Source: Flagellimonas spongiicola (lineage in GTDB: Bacteria; Bacteroidota; Bacteroidia; Flavobacteriales; Flavobacteriaceae). Taken from it: DNA of 64,000 nt. The notes beneath the pieces are model-generated. The model did not search any database. It was given only the letters and a program-made list of their open reading frames with translations, and was not told the DNA's origin. Positions 49,040 through 57,336 of this stretch are shown here, piece by piece. Every line of letters starts with the position of its first letter. Position 1 is the stretch's first letter. Position numbers and translations under genes: made by a program. The DNA lies in the NCBI RefSeq assembly GCF_023502425.1, contig NZ_JAMFMA010000002.1, positions 558,001 to 622,000 on the forward strand, in the 5' to 3' direction.

Positions 49040-50593
49040 TTATTTAATGAAAACAGCATTTGCTCGTGAAGTTTCATAACCGTTGGACAAGTCCTGTTCA
49101 AAAATAGATTCACCATTCTTAATCCACAATCTTGCTGCCCAATTGGGGCCTTCTGATGCTTGAGATCCCGTTACATATACCTTTTTATCACTTTTATCCA
49201 CTTTAAGGTCGCTGGCATAAAAGTTAATGCTATTATTATTACTTAAATTAAATTCTTCCTCATGCACCCAAAGTTTGGTGGCATATTTTCCATTCTCATT
49301 TGTTGTACCTATAGTGTAAACGACCCCATCATCAACAAAGATATCTTTGGCCGAGGTATCACTAGCCGTATCTAAATCCGATGTTGGGCCATTTACCATC
49401 CATCTTCGGGCTTTGACATTGCCACCTTCAAGGATTCTACCTGCCACATATATATCATCATTTTTGGTTATAAACATTCCGTTAGCTTCGGCACCCATAT
49501 CGTTTTCATCTAAAACCGTACTTGACCCATTTAATTCCCAGAGTTTTGCCTTGTGTATACTTGGTTGGCTATTGTATTCATATCCCACCGCATATATTCC
49601 ATTTTCATTTGCTGCAATTGAATACAGCTTTTGATTAATTTCTTCCGATTCTACCAAATGTTCATTGATTCCATCCCAAATAATTCCTTCATTGAATCCT
49701 CCGGACCATCTATAGCCGGCAACATAGTAATTGGATTCGAATACTGTAACGGAATGAGCGTTACCATGATGAAAACCAACTTGATTCAAAATTTTAGGAA
49801 TGCCATCTATCCAAATAGCCGCTTGATACTTGCTGCCGTCATATATGCTTCCTACTATATATTGACTTCCTGATGCTGTAACATATATATCATTTGCATA
49901 AGAAGTGGTGGATCCATCTGGCACCGTTAACTTAGTAGAATTACCATTGACCCATAATGTGGCTTCGTCATTCGTCTGGCCTACAACGTAAACATTAGGG
50001 TTAACGGTAATAGTTGCCGCAACGGTTTTATTGTCTACCGTAACGGATATTGTAGCCGTTCCGCTGCCGCTAGCGGTAATCAGTCCGGTTTGATCTACAG
50101 TTGCCACGGCTTCATCATCAGAAGCCCAAACTGGGCTACTGGTTTGATCTACATCCGCATCTATCGTCAAGTTAAGAGAAGCCGTATCATTGGTGCTTAA
50201 TTCTAGTGCTGTATTATCCAAGGTCAGTGTGTTTACAGGCCCGTCTAAAACACTTACGGAACAAGTTGCTATTGCCTCATCCACTGTTGCAGTAATGGTT
50301 GCAGTCCCTATGGACAAAGGTGTAACCTCACCACTGCTATTTACCGTTGCCACCGCAGTATTACTGCTAGTCCATGTTACTGCAGCACTACCAATATCCG
50401 TGGTCACTGCCAAGGACTCCTTATAAAATGCAAACGGATACATTTGCAAGCTTGTCTTGTCTAATTCTATTGCTGTTACGGGATCTGGATTTGAGCCAGG
50501 ATCTGGTGTGTCTGGGGTATCATCCTTTCCACAGGAGTGGACCAGGAATCCAAAACATAGTAGTACAAGACCTAAATATGCAATTCTTTTCAT
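49040..50593 (-). CDS. Lipoprotein with two bacterial Ig-like (Big2) domains and a propeller-like repeat region
   Basis: 517 residues. Lipobox VHSC, Cys21, followed by GKDDTPDTPDPGSNPDP. Two Big2 domains at about 40-118 (VTWTSSNTAVATVNSSGEVT) and 122-202 (WASDDEAVATVDQTGLITA). From about 205 to the end there are some six repeats of about 50 residues with the pattern YVxG...KxxLWxNG (for example IYVAGRILEGGNVKARRWM and VYTIGTTNENGKYATKLWV), which suggests a beta-propeller or similar all-beta fold. Exported, membrane-anchored; probable binding role, ligand unknown. Preceded by the third copy of the 21-bp-repeat operator. Confidence 0.82.
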   Translation of the reverse strand: MKRIAYLGLVLLCFGFLVHSCGKDDTPDTPDPGSNPDPVTAIELDKTSLQMYPFAFYKESLAVTTDIGSAAVTWTSSNTAVATVNSSGEVTPLSIGTATITATVDEAIATCSVSVLDGPVNTLTLDNTALELSTNDTASLNLTIDADVDQTSSPVWASDDEAVATVDQTGLITASGSGTATISVTVDNKTVAATITVNPNVYVVGQTNDEATLWVNGNSTKLTVPDGSTTSYANDIYVTASGSQYIVGSIYDGSKYQAAIWIDGIPKILNQVGFHHGNAHSVTVFESNYYVAGYRWSGGFNEGIIWDGINEHLVESEEINQKLYSIAANENGIYAVGYEYNSQPSIHKAKLWELNGSSTVLDENDMGAEANGMFITKNDDIYVAGRILEGGNVKARRWMVNGPTSDLDTASDTSAKDIFVDDGVVYTIGTTNENGKYATKLWVHEEEFNLSNNNSINFYASDLKVDKSDKKVYVTGSQASEGPNWAARLWIKNGESIFEQDLSNGYETSRANAVFIK

Positions 50594-50617
50594 GGTTTAA
50601 TTTTTATGGTTAAACCC

Positions 50618-50702
50618 TAAAGAAAAAGGAGATAAGTCATTTAAGACAAGCTCAATTCACGGATACCTGTTTTGAGTTGATGGATGAAGTATTTGGATGG
50701 AC
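50618..50702 (-). promoter_or_regulatory. Operator with 21-bp direct repeats and -7 box, lipoprotein gene 3
   Basis: Unit 1 (50702-50682, GTCCATCCAAATAC...), unit 2 (50681-50661, ATCAACTCAAAACAGG...), half-site GTGAATTG (50660-50653), 27 bases, then TTTCTTTA (50625-50618), 24 bases before the ATG. Unit 1 is the most diverged of the three copies. Confidence 0.7.
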
Positions 50703-50710
50703 CTTAAACT

Positions 50711-50736
50711 AAAAAAGCCCGCAAATGCGGGCTTTT
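50711..50736 (-). terminator. Intrinsic terminator after sodA
   Basis: GCCCGCAAATGCGGGC hairpin flanked by A4/T6 runs, 23 bases beyond the sodA stop. Confidence 0.9.
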
Positions 50737-50758
50737 AATTTGTATTTAATGGTGCTCC

Positions 50759-51367
50759 TTACTTGTTGGCAGCGTAGTACTCCGATACTTTGTCCCAATT
50801 GATCACATTGAAAAATGCAGCAACATAATCAGGTCTGCGATTTTGATAATTCAAATAATAGGCATGCTCCCAAACATCCAAACCTAAAATTGGATGCCCA
50901 CTACAACCTACTTCCGGCATCAGGGGATTGTCCTGGTTAGGTGTGGAACATACTTCTACTTTTCCACCTTTATGGACACATAACCAAGCCCATCCAGAAC
51001 CGAAGCGTGTTCCTGCCGCAGCACTGAATTGTTCTTTAAAAGCATCAAAAGATCCAAAAGCTTCATCAATTGCAGAAGCCAGTTCGCCACTTGGTGTACC
51101 GCCGCCATCAGGAGACATTACTTCCCAAAACAGACAGTGGTTGTAAAAACCGCCTCCGTTATTCCGCACTGCTCCATTGGACATGTCCAAACTGGAGAGT
51201 ATGTCTTCAATACTCTTGCCTTCCATATCTGTACCAGCAATAGCACCATTTAATTTAGTGGTGTAGCCATTGTGGTGTTTGGTATGATGAATCTCCATGG
51301 TCCTGGCATCTATATGTGGCTCCAAGGCATCGTATGCGTAAGCTAATTTTGGTAAATCAAAAGCCAT
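50759..51367 (-). CDS. sodA: Superoxide dismutase, Fe/Mn family
   Basis: 202 residues. Disproportionates superoxide in the cytoplasm (no signal peptide). Metal ligands by family pattern: His in [11 protein letters not shown] (His27 region), His in [13 protein letters not shown] (His77 region), Asp and His in [26 protein letters not shown] is conserved. Metal preference (Fe, Mn or both) cannot be told safely from sequence. Single gene with its own terminator; AddA-like helicase gene is divergent from it. Confidence 0.95.
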   Translation of the reverse strand: MAFDLPKLAYAYDALEPHIDARTMEIHHTKHHNGYTTKLNGAIAGTDMEGKSIEDILSSLDMSNGAVRNNGGGFYNHCLFWEVMSPDGGGTPSGELASAIDEAFGSFDAFKEQFSAAAGTRFGSGWAWLCVHKGGKVEVCSTPNQDNPLMPEVGCSGHPILGLDVWEHAYYLNYQNRRPDYVAAFFNVINWDKVSEYYAANK

Positions 51368-51485
51368 AATTGTATTGTTTTTAAGTTTTTAATGATTCCT
51401 GTAAAAATACGGCTTTATGATATATATTTCATCTTCCACAAGCTTAAGTTCAGACCGCTAATCCGTAATTTGCAGGAAATTTGTT

Positions 51486-54400
51486 TTGGATACCGCCGCG
51501 TTTAAAATATACAATGCTTCTGCTGGTTCTGGGAAAACCTATTCCTTGACCAAAGAATATCTGTACCTGCTATTAAAAGACGGCTCCCCTACAAAATTTA
51601 GGCAGGTTTTGGCCCTAACTTTTACCAACAAAGCGGTGGGTGAGATGAAATCCCGTATACTGGATAGCCTCTACCAATTTGGTCAGGAAAATCCTGAAAA
51701 CAGAAGTCCACTATTTAAAGAATTGTGTAGGGCACTTGGGATAAGTCCCCAGCAATTACAGCAACGGTCCAGAAGCTTGCTTCAACGTATTCTGCACAAC
51801 TACTCTTTTTTTGAGATTTCCACTATTGACAAATTCAACCATAAAATCATCAAAACATTTGCACGGGACTTGCAACTGTCGCAAAATTTTGAAGTGGAAT
51901 TGGATACTGAGTTGTTATTACAGGAGGCTGTGGGAAGGGTATTGGAGCGTGCAGGAAAAGAGGAAGCGCTTACCAATGCTCTCATTGCATTTTCATTGGA
52001 AAAAATTGCTGAAGATAAAAGTTGGGATATCTCTAGGGATTTGGTTGAAATAGGGAAACTGCTTTTCCAGGAAGATCACGCTGAAAACTTGGAAAAACTT
52101 ACGGGAAAAGAAATTGCTGACTTCAAAGAAATACAAAAGAAGATTTTAGATCAAATCAAAAAGCTGGAAGTAGCAGCACAGACCATTTCCGAAACTGTAC
52201 TCCAAGAAATACACGACCAAGGATTTGAACCGGATGATTTTCCTAGAAAAACCTTGCCCAATCACTTCAACAAAATTCTAGGTCAAACATTTGAGACCAA
52301 AGTATTATATGCCAACAAATTGGAGGAAGCGCTAGTAAATGGAAAAATACTTAAAGCAAGTGACAAACGGGATTCAACAATTTTATGTGCTCAAATTCTT
52401 GAGCACTATAACGCCATAAAGCGATTACTCTTTCAACGAAATTACCTGAAAAACTGCTACGGCAACATTGTTCCGCTCAGCCTTTTGAACGAAATCGGTA
52501 AGGAATTGAAGCAAATAGAACTAGACAAGGAAGTAATCCCCATATCGGCCTTAAACTCCTTACTTTCCAAAGAGGTAAAAAACCAACCGGCTCCCTTTAT
52601 TTATGAGCGAATGGGAGAAAAATATCGTCATTATTTTATCGATGAATTCCAGGACACATCGAAATTACAGTGGGAAAATCTAGTTCCCCTAATTAGTAAT
52701 GCATTGGAAAGTATGAATGATACTAATGAACAAGGGTCTTTGTTTCTGGTAGGCGATGTAAAACAAGCCATATATCGTTGGCGCGGTGGAAAAGCTGAAC
52801 AGTTGCTGAACCTTATCAATCTAAAATCCAATCCGTTTTCCGTAGCACCAGAACTGTTTGCGTTGGAAACCAACTGGCGCAGCCATAGTCAGATCATAGA
52901 TTTCAACAATCACTTTTTCGGAACGATTTCCCCCTATTTCAAACAAGGAGCATACCAACAACTTTTTACAGAAAGTGTTCAAAAAACCAACCACAAAAAG
53001 GGCGGCTTGGTTCATATAAGCTTTCTGGATTCCAATAGTCCCAATAAAGATATGGCCTATTGTGCTCAGACGCTGGAGAGGATTCGAGAGGTCAAAAACC
53101 ACAACTTTGATTACGGTGATATCTGCATACTCGTCCGCAAAAATGATCATGGAACACTTCTGGCCAACTATCTTTCGGAAAATCAGGTGCCCGTAGTTTC
53201 ATCCGAATCCTTACTGCTAAAGAATGATCCGGTTGTTGTATTTCTAATCGCATTATTGCAGTATTTGGATAATCCAAGTCATCAAGAAGCAGTATTTCAG
53301 CTTTTGTTGTTTCTGTCCTCCGGTCAAGAATATCGGCATTCGTTCATCGCTTCGCATAAGGATAATCTTGACGATCTTCTTTTCAATCGATATGATTTTA
53401 ACGTGGCCCTACTTAAATCCGAGACTACATTAACCATTTTAGATCATGCGATAACCAAATTTGATTTGGTGAATGAATCACCAGCTTACTTGATTTTTCT
53501 TTTGGACGAAGCTCTGGAAATGGAACAGAAAGAGGGACCTGGAATTAATTCCTTTTTGAAACATTGGGAACGTAAAAAAGATAAGTTGTCCATTACAGCC
53601 CCTGAGCAAATGGAGGCGGTTAAAATCATGACCATACATAAGTCGAAAGGGTTGGAGTTTCCGGTGGTACTATTTCCGTTTGCCAATGCCATGATAAACG
53701 ACCCCAGAAAACAAAAGAAAGCTTGGGTGGCCGCAACGGCAAAGGAAGCAACTTTGGAGCTCCCACATTTATTGGTCAACTATAAGAAAGAGATGATGGA
53801 GTACAATGCTGTTGCCGCTCAAACTTATGTTGAAGAATTAGGGAAAACCGAACTGGATGCACTGAATGTGTTATATGTTGCGATGACTCGCGCAGAAAAA
53901 GCACTTTACGTAATATCTGAACGGTCTAAACCAATAGCCAATTTAGAACAATGTAATTCCTATTCGGACTTGCTTCAATACTATGTACAAGATGCCGCTA
54001 TCCCAGAAATTGAAACAGGTAATTATGTAATAGGATCATTGCCAAATCAACTGGAAGCTGATAAATTGCCGTCCCATACCAAATCAATTCAATTTAAGAA
54101 TAGGAGTGAAAAAGGGACATCATTCGAGATTTCTACGCGGTCAGTTCAACTTTGGGATGACAGTAGAAGGGAATCCGTGGAGATGGGCAATCTGATTCAT
54201 TTTGCCATGAGCAAGGTGGGTACAAAAGAAGATGTGCCCAAAGTGATCAATGAAATCACATCAACCGGCGAACTTCCTATTGAATCCGCTCCATTTGTGG
54301 CCCAGAAAATGAAGGAGATTGTGGGTCATCCACAACTTAGCTCATTTTATTCCACATCAAATGAAGTTAGAAATGAACAGGAACTTTTATTGACATCAGG

Positions 54401-54596
54401 AAAAATTCTTCGACCAGACCGGATTATGCTCAGAAATAACAAAGCGTCTGTTATCGATTATAAAACCGGTAAAAAAGCACCAAGTCATAAGGAACAGATC
54501 GTTTCATATGCCGACGCCTTAAAAGATATGGGATATACTATTGAACACATTATTATTATATATATTGACAATCAAATAACACCTCTTTTCCTTTAA
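51486..54596 (+). CDS. UvrD-type helicase with C-terminal RecB-like nuclease motif (AddA-like)
   Basis: 1036 residues. The TTG start at 51486 is forced: Walker A ([12 protein letters not shown]) begins at residue 10 and there is no earlier ATG; AGGAAA eight bases upstream may serve as ribosome site. Helicase motifs: [18 protein letters not shown] (Ia), [14 protein letters not shown] (II), [16 protein letters not shown] (III), [13 protein letters not shown] (IV), [19 protein letters not shown] (V), [17 protein letters not shown] (VI). The C-terminus has [22 protein letters not shown], the RecB nuclease core. Partner of the PD-(D/E)XK protein at 57337 in double-strand-break repair. It is separated from that gene by kbl and ompA. 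Confidence 0.9.
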   Translation: MDTAAFKIYNASAGSGKTYSLTKEYLYLLLKDGSPTKFRQVLALTFTNKAVGEMKSRILDSLYQFGQENPENRSPLFKELCRALGISPQQLQQRSRSLLQRILHNYSFFEISTIDKFNHKIIKTFARDLQLSQNFEVELDTELLLQEAVGRVLERAGKEEALTNALIAFSLEKIAEDKSWDISRDLVEIGKLLFQEDHAENLEKLTGKEIADFKEIQKKILDQIKKLEVAAQTISETVLQEIHDQGFEPDDFPRKTLPNHFNKILGQTFETKVLYANKLEEALVNGKILKASDKRDSTILCAQILEHYNAIKRLLFQRNYLKNCYGNIVPLSLLNEIGKELKQIELDKEVIPISALNSLLSKEVKNQPAPFIYERMGEKYRHYFIDEFQDTSKLQWENLVPLISNALESMNDTNEQGSLFLVGDVKQAIYRWRGGKAEQLLNLINLKSNPFSVAPELFALETNWRSHSQIIDFNNHFFGTISPYFKQGAYQQLFTESVQKTNHKKGGLVHISFLDSNSPNKDMAYCAQTLERIREVKNHNFDYGDICILVRKNDHGTLLANYLSENQVPVVSSESLLLKNDPVVVFLIALLQYLDNPSHQEAVFQLLLFLSSGQEYRHSFIASHKDNLDDLLFNRYDFNVALLKSETTLTILDHAITKFDLVNESPAYLIFLLDEALEMEQKEGPGINSFLKHWERKKDKLSITAPEQMEAVKIMTIHKSKGLEFPVVLFPFANAMINDPRKQKKAWVAATAKEATLELPHLLVNYKKEMMEYNAVAAQTYVEELGKTELDALNVLYVAMTRAEKALYVISERSKPIANLEQCNSYSDLLQYYVQDAAIPEIETGNYVIGSLPNQLEADKLPSHTKSIQFKNRSEKGTSFEISTRSVQLWDDSRRESVEMGNLIHFAMSKVGTKEDVPKVINEITSTGELPIESAPFVAQKMKEIVGHPQLSSFYSTSNEVRNEQELLLTSGKILRPDRIMLRNNKASVIDYKTGKKAPSHKEQIVSYADALKDMGYTIEHIIIIYIDNQITPLFL

Positions 54597-54606
54597 ACGA
54601 ATTACT

Positions 54607-55809
54607 ATGTACGGAAAAATTAAAAATCACTTGGCAAACGAGCTTGAAGAAATCAAAGAAGCAGGATTATATAAAAAGGAACGCATTATTACATCACCAC
54701 AGGATGCGGTCATTAAAATATCTACGGGGGAAGAAGTAATCAACTTTTGCGCCAATAACTATTTGGGTCTTTCATCCCACCCAGATGTGATCCAAGCCGC
54801 TAAGGATACCTTGGACTCCCATGGTTTTGGAATGTCTTCAGTCCGATTCATATGTGGAACCCAGGATATCCACAAAGAACTAGAGCAAAAGATTGCTGAC
54901 TTCTATGGCACTGAGGATACCATATTATATGCTGCGGCTTTTGATGCGAATGGCGGGGTGTTTGAACCGCTATTGACGGCAGAGGATGCCATCATATCAG
55001 ATTCCTTGAATCATGCCTCCATTATTGACGGCGTTCGTTTGTGCAAAGCCAAACGCTATCGCTATGCCAACAATAACATGGAGGAACTTGAAATGCAATT
55101 GAAGCAAAGTCATGAAGATGGGGCAAGATTCAGAATCATTGTTACCGATGGTGTTTTCTCAATGGATGGGCTATTGGCTCCTTTGGATAAAATATGTGAT
55201 TTAGCAGATAAATATGATGCCCTCGTGATGATTGACGAATGTCATTCCGCAGGTTTTATTGGAGAAACCGGCAGAGGTACCCTGGAAGAAAAAGGTGTAA
55301 TGGACCGCATTGACATTATTACGGGAACCCTAGGTAAGGCACTTGGTGGTGCCATGGGGGGTTATACTACCGGTAAGAAAGAAATCATAGAGATGCTTCG
55401 ACAACGTTCTAGACCCTATCTATTCTCCAATTCATTAGCCCCGGCTATTGTAGGGGCATCCATCAAGGTATTTGACATGTTGGATAAAGACACCACGCTA
55501 CGCGATAAGCTCCAGGAGAATACCGAATATTTCAAGGATGGCATGAAAAAAGCAGGATTTGACATTATAGATGGCGACTCCGCAATAGTCCCTGTTATGC
55601 TTTATGACGCCAAATTGTCGCAACAAATGGCGGATATGTTACTTGAACAGGGTATATATGTAATAGGATTCTTCTATCCGGTTGTACCCAAAGGGAAAGC
55701 GAGGATACGGGTTCAATTATCCGCAGCACATGAGAAGCATCATCTGAATAAAGCCATTGCCGCATTTATTGAAGTTGGAAAAGCCCTAAAAATCGTTGAA
55801 ACGCATTAA
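54607..55809 (+). CDS. kbl: Glycine C-acetyltransferase (2-amino-3-ketobutyrate CoA ligase)
   Basis: 400 residues, PLP fold type I. Cleaves 2-amino-3-ketobutyrate with CoA into glycine and acetyl-CoA in threonine degradation. [17 protein letters not shown] near residue 45, [33 protein letters not shown], the PLP-contacting Asp-x-x-His in [12 protein letters not shown], and the Schiff-base Lys in [17 protein letters not shown] are all seen. Starts 10 bases behind the AddA-like gene. No threonine dehydrogenase gene follows here. Confidence 0.95.
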   Translation: MYGKIKNHLANELEEIKEAGLYKKERIITSPQDAVIKISTGEEVINFCANNYLGLSSHPDVIQAAKDTLDSHGFGMSSVRFICGTQDIHKELEQKIADFYGTEDTILYAAAFDANGGVFEPLLTAEDAIISDSLNHASIIDGVRLCKAKRYRYANNNMEELEMQLKQSHEDGARFRIIVTDGVFSMDGLLAPLDKICDLADKYDALVMIDECHSAGFIGETGRGTLEEKGVMDRIDIITGTLGKALGGAMGGYTTGKKEIIEMLRQRSRPYLFSNSLAPAIVGASIKVFDMLDKDTTLRDKLQENTEYFKDGMKKAGFDIIDGDSAIVPVMLYDAKLSQQMADMLLEQGIYVIGFFYPVVPKGKARIRVQLSAAHEKHHLNKAIAAFIEVGKALKIVETH

Positions 55810-55849
55810 ATGTTCTATGTAATGCACCAAAAAAAAAGAAAATTTGATT

Positions 55850-55879
55850 TTGTTAATAAGTCTTAACAACTTACATTTG
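55850..55879 (+). promoter_or_regulatory. Consensus promoter of the ompA-like gene
   Basis: TTG (55850-55852), 19 bases, TACATTTG (55872-55879): a textbook Bacteroidota housekeeping promoter. The ATG follows at 55914. The -7 box is the same as that of small RNA copy 2. Confidence 0.85.
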
Positions 55880-55913
55880 CTGCTGATAAACACTTAAACT
55901 TAAAATTTTGAGC

Positions 55914-57272
55914 ATGAAACATCTTAGCAAATTATTGGTTGTTGCCCTTGTCTTTGTGGGTTTTAACAACGTACAAGCGCAAGACGAGAATAATCCATGG
56001 CAGATCAGTTTCGGTATCAACGCCATTGATACTTATCCAACCAATGATGAGAGCAATCCTTTCTCAAGTACTACTTTGTTTGATGAGTATTTTAATGTAT
56101 CTGATCACTGGAATATCTTGCCTTCTGTTTCTTATGTAGCTGTTAGCAAATACGTAGGAGATGGTTTCTCTGTAGGTGCAAGAGGTTCTTTGAACAGAAT
56201 AGAAATGAACGGTGACCAACCTGTTGATGACCTTTCACACTATGCTATCGACGGTACCATTAAGTACAACTTCCTAAAGAATACTACAATCGATCCTTTC
56301 GCCGAAATCGGTGGTGGTTATACTTGGATTGATGAAGTTGGTGCTGGTACAGTTAACGGAGGTATCGGTGTAAACGTTTGGTTCTCTGAGAACATTGGTC
56401 TTACCCTTCAAACACAATACAAGCATGCATTCGAGGATTTCCTAGTAAGACACTTCCAACACATGGCAGGTCTTAGCATCAAATTTGGTGGTACTGACAC
56501 TGATGGTGATGGTATCTATGACAAAGACGATGCTTGTCCAGAAGTTGCTGGTCTAGAAGCATTCAACGGTTGTCCTGATGCTGATGGTGACGGAATCGAA
56601 GACAGTAAAGATAGCTGCCCTAACGAAGCTGGATCTAAAGAAATGAACGGTTGTCCTGATGCTGACGGCGACGGAATCGCTGATAAAGATGATGCTTGTC
56701 CAAATGAAGCTGGTCTTGCTGCACTAGCTGGATGTCCTGATGCTGACGGTGACGGTGTTGCTGACAAAGATGATCAGTGTGTTAACGAAGCTGGTCCTGC
56801 TGAAAACAATGGATGCCCTTGGCCAGACAGAGACGGTGATAGCGTTCTTGACAAAGACGATCAGTGTCCTGACGTAGCTGGTACTGTTGCAAACAACGGT
56901 TGCCCAGAAGTAACTGAAGAAGTTCAAAAGCAATTGAACGATTACGCTAGAACTATCTTGTTCGATACTGGTAAGTCTTCTATCAAAGCTGAGTCTACTT
57001 CAGTAATGGTTGACATTATCCAAATCTTGAACGAGTACCCAACTGCTAAGTTTACAGTTGAAGGTCACACTGATAGTGTAGGTAGTGCTAAATTGAATCA
57101 GTCTCTATCTGAGAAGAGAGCTAACTCTGTACGTGATTTCTTGATTGACAAAGGAATCGGCGCTGACAGACTTACTGCTATCGGGTACGGTGAAGACAAG
57201 CCAATCGCTACTAACAACACTAGAGCTGGTAGAACTCAAAACAGACGAGTTGAAATCAACTTGATCAAATAA
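55914..57272 (+). CDS. OmpA family outer membrane protein with thrombospondin type 3 repeats
   Basis: 452 residues from ATG 55914; an in-frame TTG at 55908 is unlikely. Signal peptide ([20 protein letters not shown]), N-terminal beta-barrel of about 170 residues, five calcium-binding TSP3 repeats (about 198-320, each like [19 protein letters not shown]), and a C-terminal OmpA peptidoglycan-binding domain (about 335-452; [28 protein letters not shown]). The base composition of codons (many GGT, GCT, AGA, GAC) is more biased than in neighbours, as expected for a very abundant protein, and it has a consensus promoter and a strong terminator. Confidence 0.95.
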   Translation: MKHLSKLLVVALVFVGFNNVQAQDENNPWQISFGINAIDTYPTNDESNPFSSTTLFDEYFNVSDHWNILPSVSYVAVSKYVGDGFSVGARGSLNRIEMNGDQPVDDLSHYAIDGTIKYNFLKNTTIDPFAEIGGGYTWIDEVGAGTVNGGIGVNVWFSENIGLTLQTQYKHAFEDFLVRHFQHMAGLSIKFGGTDTDGDGIYDKDDACPEVAGLEAFNGCPDADGDGIEDSKDSCPNEAGSKEMNGCPDADGDGIADKDDACPNEAGLAALAGCPDADGDGVADKDDQCVNEAGPAENNGCPWPDRDGDSVLDKDDQCPDVAGTVANNGCPEVTEEVQKQLNDYARTILFDTGKSSIKAESTSVMVDIIQILNEYPTAKFTVEGHTDSVGSAKLNQSLSEKRANSVRDFLIDKGIGADRLTAIGYGEDKPIATNNTRAGRTQNRRVEINLIK

Positions 57273-57296
57273 TAAAAGGAATTAAATTTCCTTGAG

Positions 57297-57330
57297 AAAA
57301 GGCCCTGCAAATGCAGGGCCTTTTTTATTT
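57297..57330 (+). terminator. Intrinsic terminator after the ompA-like gene
   Basis: AAAAGGCCCTGCA and TGCAGGGCCTTTT form a perfect stem around AA, followed by TTATTTT. Confidence 0.93.
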
Positions 57331-57333
57331 TAG
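57326..57333 (+). promoter_or_regulatory. Candidate -7 box of the AddB-like gene, embedded in the ompA terminator
   Basis: TATTTTAG ends three bases before the ATG at 57337. It would give a leaderless mRNA; alternatively the gene depends on read-through. Confidence 0.35.
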
Positions 57334-57336
57334 TGT

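Noticed and set aside
47066-50593. TIG/Big2 lipoproteins as part of a polysaccharide utilisation locus
   Set aside because: No SusC-like porin, SusD-like protein or glycoside hydrolase lies next to them.
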